64,000 bases of DNA, taken from positions 1 to 64,000 of the forward strand of contig NZ_MLBF01000010.1 of NCBI RefSeq assembly GCF_001936615.1. The letters are read 5' to 3'. The first letter of the stretch is position 1, and every line of letters begins with the position of its first letter. Shown one piece after another: positions 61,180 through 64,000 of this stretch. The notes under the pieces were generated by a model that saw only the letters and a list, made by a program, of their open reading frames with translations, did no database searches and had not been told where the DNA came from. Position numbers and translations under genes: made by a program. This DNA is from Desulfosporosinus metallidurans. GTDB lineage: Bacteria; Bacillota; Desulfitobacteriia; Desulfitobacteriales; Desulfitobacteriaceae.

Positions 61180-61500
61180 CAGCGCAGGGTCCTGGAACCT
61201 TCCCTTTCTCTTATAATTCGACATTTCTGATGCTCACCTCGTTTCACGGGGAGGGAACGTCCTCCAATCGTCGTCCGCTCTCTGCGGGGTCTGTAGTACA
61301 AAGATTCAACAAAATTATAAGTAATTGGTAATAATTCCCATAAGCCGGCTACAATAGGCATTCCGGGATTCTTCAAGGTTAACACTATGCAGGTGTCTCA
61401 CATTCACAGAAAGAGTGTCAATCTTCCTCAACCTCTATATTGGCAAAGACTTCTGCCAGATTTACGATCAGATCGGCAAAAATAGATGGCTTCATTTCTT
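61180..61500. repeat. long direct repeat, left copy (321 bp)
   Basis: Nearly identical to 62552-62869, with a few substitutions and one 3-bp length difference near 61295-61310. It contains the 3' end of a Uma2-type gene on the minus strand and about 230 bp of sequence I do not recognise. The 720-bp gap between pilA and the Rpn-type gene holds only the promoter, this repeat and the Uma2 fragment. Confidence 0.9.
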
Positions 61501-61531
61501 GACGGAACTCTAAAGAGTAGTCATAGATCGT
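61418..61531 (-). pseudogene. 3' fragment of a Uma2-family gene
   Basis: About 37 codons ending ...EMKPSIFADLIVNLAEVFA then NIEVEED and a stop match the C-terminus of the disrupted Uma2 gene at 62787-63355. The fragment starts abruptly at the junction with the Rpn-type sequence, so it is the leftover of a second Uma2 copy. Confidence 0.7.
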
Positions 61532-61681
61532 TGCCTATAGTATAATAAAGTAAGCTTTGCTAGCAATGAATTCGTTGACGATGCGTATAATATTCTAAGA
61601 GGAGACCTGTTTCTCAAACTCAGCAATGCTGACCATTCCAATCATTATCACATAGAACTGCAGACCCTAAACGATGACAGC

Positions 61682-62467
61682 ATGGTCATCAGAATGTTAG
61701 AATACAGCATCAGCAAAGCCAAAGAAATAGCCAAATACGAAGGAGACCAGGAAGAAACGGTATTCTACATCCCCAAACAATTGGTAATCTTCATAGAACA
61801 AAACTCAAGCATCAAAGACGAATTAAGACTAAAACTAATATTTCCTGACGGACAGGAAATAAACTACCGAGTACCCGTCATGAAATACTGGGAATACAGT
61901 AAAGAGGAGATCTTAGAACAAAAACTCTACCCACTATTGCCCTTGCAGGTATTTAAGTTACGCTATCAGATGGAAAAAATCAAAAATCGAAAGAACCATA
62001 CAGAACATGAACTCCAGGAACTAATCCAGAAAGCCCAACAGATAGTGGAAGAAATATCTAACGAAGCAGCCAGATTGTTTAAAGCTGAGGAAATAGACGG
62101 AGAAGACCTGCACAAAATACTCTTAGCTAATGAAGAACTCTTTAGATACTTAAACAGCAGATATGTAAACGATGAAAAGCTAAACGAGGAGGTGCTGAGC
62201 ATGACTAGAACCTTGTATAATCCTATTGTGGCAGAAAAAGCCAAGCTAGAAGGTAGGCTGGAAGGCAAGCTAGAAGGTAAGCTGGAAGGCATGCTAGAAG
62301 GTAAGCTGGAAGGCATGCTAGAAGGTAAGCTGGAAGGCATGCTAGAAGGTAAGCTGGAAGCAGCCCGAAACGCAGTGAAAAAAGGATTCTCGTTAGAAGA
62401 CATTGCTGAAATAACTGATCTGCCCCTAGAAACAGTGCAGAAGCTCAAAGCAGAACTATCAAACTAA
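61682..62467 (+). CDS. Rpn-family PD-(D/E)XK nuclease/transposase-like protein, N-terminally truncated
   Basis: The only gene on the plus strand. The frame is homologous further upstream, to 61541 (NILRGDLFLKLSNADHSNHY, then HIELQTLNDDS). So the likely catalytic E-x-Q (HIELQT) precedes the first ATG, and a TAG stands before that. The 5' end of the gene is missing. The remaining 261 residues have MLEYSISKAKEIA, YIPKQLVIFIE, a coiled coil, a 24-bp tandem repeat coding LEGKLEGM units, and the family's closing GFSLEDIAEITDLPLETVQKL. Such genes are spread by recombination. As it stands it is probably inactive. Confidence 0.75.
   Translation: MVIRMLEYSISKAKEIAKYEGDQEETVFYIPKQLVIFIEQNSSIKDELRLKLIFPDGQEINYRVPVMKYWEYSKEEILEQKLYPLLPLQVFKLRYQMEKIKNRKNHTEHELQELIQKAQQIVEEISNEAARLFKAEEIDGEDLHKILLANEELFRYLNSRYVNDEKLNEEVLSMTRTLYNPIVAEKAKLEGRLEGKLEGKLEGMLEGKLEGMLEGKLEGMLEGKLEAARNAVKKGFSLEDIAEITDLPLETVQKLKAELSN
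62246..62361 (+). repeat. 24-bp tandem repeat in the Rpn-type gene
   Basis: Five units starting at 62246, 62270, 62294, 62318 and 62342 (ctagaaggtaagctggaaggc plus 3 bp), encoding LEG(K/R)LEG(K/M) eight-residue repeats. Units three to five are almost identical, so copy number is likely to vary. Confidence 0.85.
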
Positions 62468-62551
62468 GTCTGAGGTCAAAGTAAGGTGAGAGGGAGCTTC
62501 CCTCCGATCTATACAAATACTCGGCTGAACGGTTCACTTCCGCTCACCGTT

Positions 62552-62869
62552 CAGCGCAGGGTCCTGGAACCTTCCCTTTCTCTTATAATTCGACATTTCT
62601 GATGCTCACCTCGTTTCACGGGGAGGGAACGTCCTCCAATCGTCGTCCGCTCCCTGCGGGGACCACACCAAGATTCGACAAGATTATAAGTAATTGGTAA
62701 TAATTCCCATAAGCCGGCTACAATAGGCATTCCGGGATTCTTCAAGGTTAACACTATGCAGGTGTCTCACATTCACAGAAAGAGTGTCAATCTTCCTCAA
62801 CCTCTATATTGGCAAAGACTTCAGTCTGATTTACGATCAGATCGGTAAAAATCGATGGCTTCATTTCTT
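62552..62869. repeat. long direct repeat, right copy (318 bp)
   Basis: Partner of 61180-61500. Its right end continues without break into the Uma2 pseudogene, so this copy is the ancestral context and the left one the derived copy, or both are remnants of a tandem Uma2 pair. Confidence 0.9.
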
Positions 62870-63355
62870 CTTCATCGCTGTATATAGTAGGACGGCCATA
62901 CTGATCGTCTTTTAAGATAAAAGCAGTCATCAGTTTAGCATCAGGTTCTACGAGCCAATATTCTTTAACGCCATGCTTATCATAAAGGAGAAATTTTTCC
63001 CTGCGGTCTTTTCTAGCCGTAGCGGGAGAGAGTACTTCGATAATCTAATCCGGTGCACCTTTGCAGCGACGTTTATTAACTTGGATTTGTCACAGACAAC
63101 AAACACATCCGGTTGGATAACGGTTTGAATCTGCTCATCCGGCTCTTGCCCCTCCGTCAATAATACATCTAGTGGCGTAATGAAGACTCGACAAGCCTTC
63201 CCCTGCATGTAATTACCAAGAATTCGATAAAGCGCTCCTGCTACCTCCTGGTGTCGGATAGTGGGCGCTGGTGACATAGCATAGGGAACGCCTTGGAGGA
63301 TTTCCCATCGTTCATGCTCTGAACAAGCTAGAACATGGGCATAGGTATAGAGCAT
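62787..63355 (-). pseudogene. Uma2-family (DUF820) endonuclease, frameshifted
   Basis: The N-terminal part (HERWEILQGVPYAMSPAPTIRHQ, VIQPDVFVVCDKSKL) is in one frame and ends at 62948. The continuation in another frame reads RCKGAPD, a TAG stop, IIEVLSPATARKDRREKF, HGVKEYWLVEP and IYSDEEEMKPSIF, ending at 62787. So there is a frameshift near KSKL and a nonsense codon in the active-site strand (PD-stop-IIEVLSP). Uma2 proteins are restriction-fold nucleases, mostly of unknown role and common in repetitive families. This one is inactive unless recoded. Confidence 0.85.
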
Positions 63356-63404
63356 TTATCGTCCTTTTCGTTCCCCTCGGGTGGCCTCAAATCGAAAGGA
63401 GACG

Positions 63405-63438
63405 CAAACACTAGACAAGAATTCTTGTCTAGTGTTTG
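63405..63438. terminator. perfect 15-bp hairpin after the right-edge pilin
   Basis: caaacactagacaag and cttgtctagtgtttg pair perfectly around an aatt loop, about 40 bp after the pilin stop. There is no T run on the minus strand, so it may be a stability hairpin like those after the other two pilin genes. Confidence 0.6.
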
Positions 63439-63475
63439 TAAAAATGCGGATTCTGTATCCTAGCCAATTACAATA

Positions 63476-63952
63476 TCATAATTGTATCGTCCTTTGTAAT
63501 CCTGTCATCAGCTTACCAGCTTCGTCACAGCCATAGACGACTACACTATTGTCCGCTTGTACTATTGCTACGACTGCTCCTTTATATTCTGACTGCTCAA
63601 CCCCTGATGGTATTGTGGTCACAGTCCTGTCTAATACATAGACTGCTGCTGGTTCGCCGGTATGATCCACTGCAGTTGCCACACCCATCTTGTGGGTCAT
63701 TGGATTTGTCATATCTTCAACTTTAGGGCTCACCGAATTACCAAAAAGAGACGTTAATTTTGTGGCTACATCCTCCGTGCTCTGCAGTCCGTAAATTGTC
63801 GCTATGACTGATCTGTAGTTTGATTGAACCCCGGTAAGTTTCGCAGATGTTCTAACCTGCTCCATTTCAGGAAATGCCAGAACCCCCACGATCGCTATGA
63901 CAATCATGAGCTCGATTAGGGTATAACCTTCTTCTTTTCTTAGTCGGATCAT
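63476..63952 (-). CDS. type IV pilin-like protein with shortened membrane helix
   Basis: Class III leader MIRLRKEEG before YTLIELMIVIAIVGVLA, with Glu5. Immediately after, FPEMEQVRTSAKLTGVQSN follows. In the other pilins here four residues (for example IVLV) separate GILA/VLA from the conserved Pro; here there is one (Phe). The hydrophobic helix is therefore about three residues short. The 158-residue body has one Cys and is otherwise ordinary. ATG 63952 is followed upstream by GGAGGGATAG. The last 48 bp of the window hold nothing else. Confidence 0.8.
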   Translation of the reverse strand: MIRLRKEEGYTLIELMIVIAIVGVLAFPEMEQVRTSAKLTGVQSNYRSVIATIYGLQSTEDVATKLTSLFGNSVSPKVEDMTNPMTHKMGVATAVDHTGEPAAVYVLDRTVTTIPSGVEQSEYKGAVVAIVQADNSVVVYGCDEAGKLMTGLQRTIQL

Positions 63953-64000
63953 ATTAATCTATCCCTCCTACATAAAATGTTGCCATTTTGCAGGAGTTCT

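Noticed and set aside
61176..61385. Short minus-strand frames of 67-69 codons in both direct repeats (also 62551-62754)
   Set aside because: Their similarity is explained by the DNA repeat; no ribosome site and no known family, so not listed as genes.
61966..62448. Minus-strand frame of 160 codons rich in LPSSMPSS repeats
   Set aside because: Complement of the 24-bp tandem repeat in the Rpn-type gene; the plus-strand frame has family similarity and this does not.

Overview
The window is a stretch of chromosomal backbone from an endospore-forming, fairly low-GC Firmicute. I judge a clostridial Peptococcaceae-type anaerobe (Desulfosporosinus/Desulfitobacterium-like) most likely. Supporting this are spo0A, spoIVB, the complete spoIIIAA-AH operon and an uninterrupted sigK, an electron-bifurcating NfnAB-type pair, a two-subunit pyruvate carboxylase, many TTG/GTG starts with strong Shine-Dalgarno sites, and two type IV pilus clusters. 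Nearly every gene is on the minus strand, so the window reads from right to left. Placement at genus level is inference.

Left third (90-35679). Read right to left, the order is aroQ, an Xaa-Pro peptidase, efp, rnj, spoIIIAA-AH, a CheY-like gene, carboxyltransferase-BCCP/accC, asp23, amaP, nusB, nfnAB, folD, fchA, xseAB, ispA, dxs, tlyA, nadK, argR, recN, spoIVB, spo0A, a sigma-54 activator and bcd. This is close to the conserved yqh-yqi region of Bacillus subtilis. One departure is that the accB position holds a carboxyltransferase fused to a BCCP. Another is that bcd has a near-perfect sigma-54 promoter beside a PAS-PAS-AAA-Fis activator.

Middle (35774-50262). This is type IV pilus cluster 1: a PilO-like protein, a PilM-PilN fusion, PilD, a pilin, PilC, PilT, PilB and five small pilin-like proteins. 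It is interleaved with shikimate genes (aroB, aroK, aroC, aroE) and followed by a yqeG-type HAD phosphatase gene. sigK follows at 50333.

Right (51199-63952). This is type IV pilus cluster 2: major pilin, PilB, PilC, four minor pilins, a Big_2 lipoprotein, and PilM, PilN and PilO as separate genes. One minor pilin carries four chitin-binding-like modules. The cluster has no PilT or PilD, so it probably uses those of cluster 1. At the edge is a decayed mobile or nuclease region: a truncated Rpn-type gene between two 320-bp direct repeats, each containing the 3' end of a Uma2-type gene, then a disrupted Uma2 pseudogene and one more pilin.

The most unusual signal is not a gene. Four intergenic copies of a short element have conserved arms, and their hairpin stems differ in sequence yet each is self-complementary. 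Three copies are coupled to islands of degenerate 7-bp tandem repeats. The elements lie at gene ends, and some supply the last codons and stop codon of the neighbouring gene.
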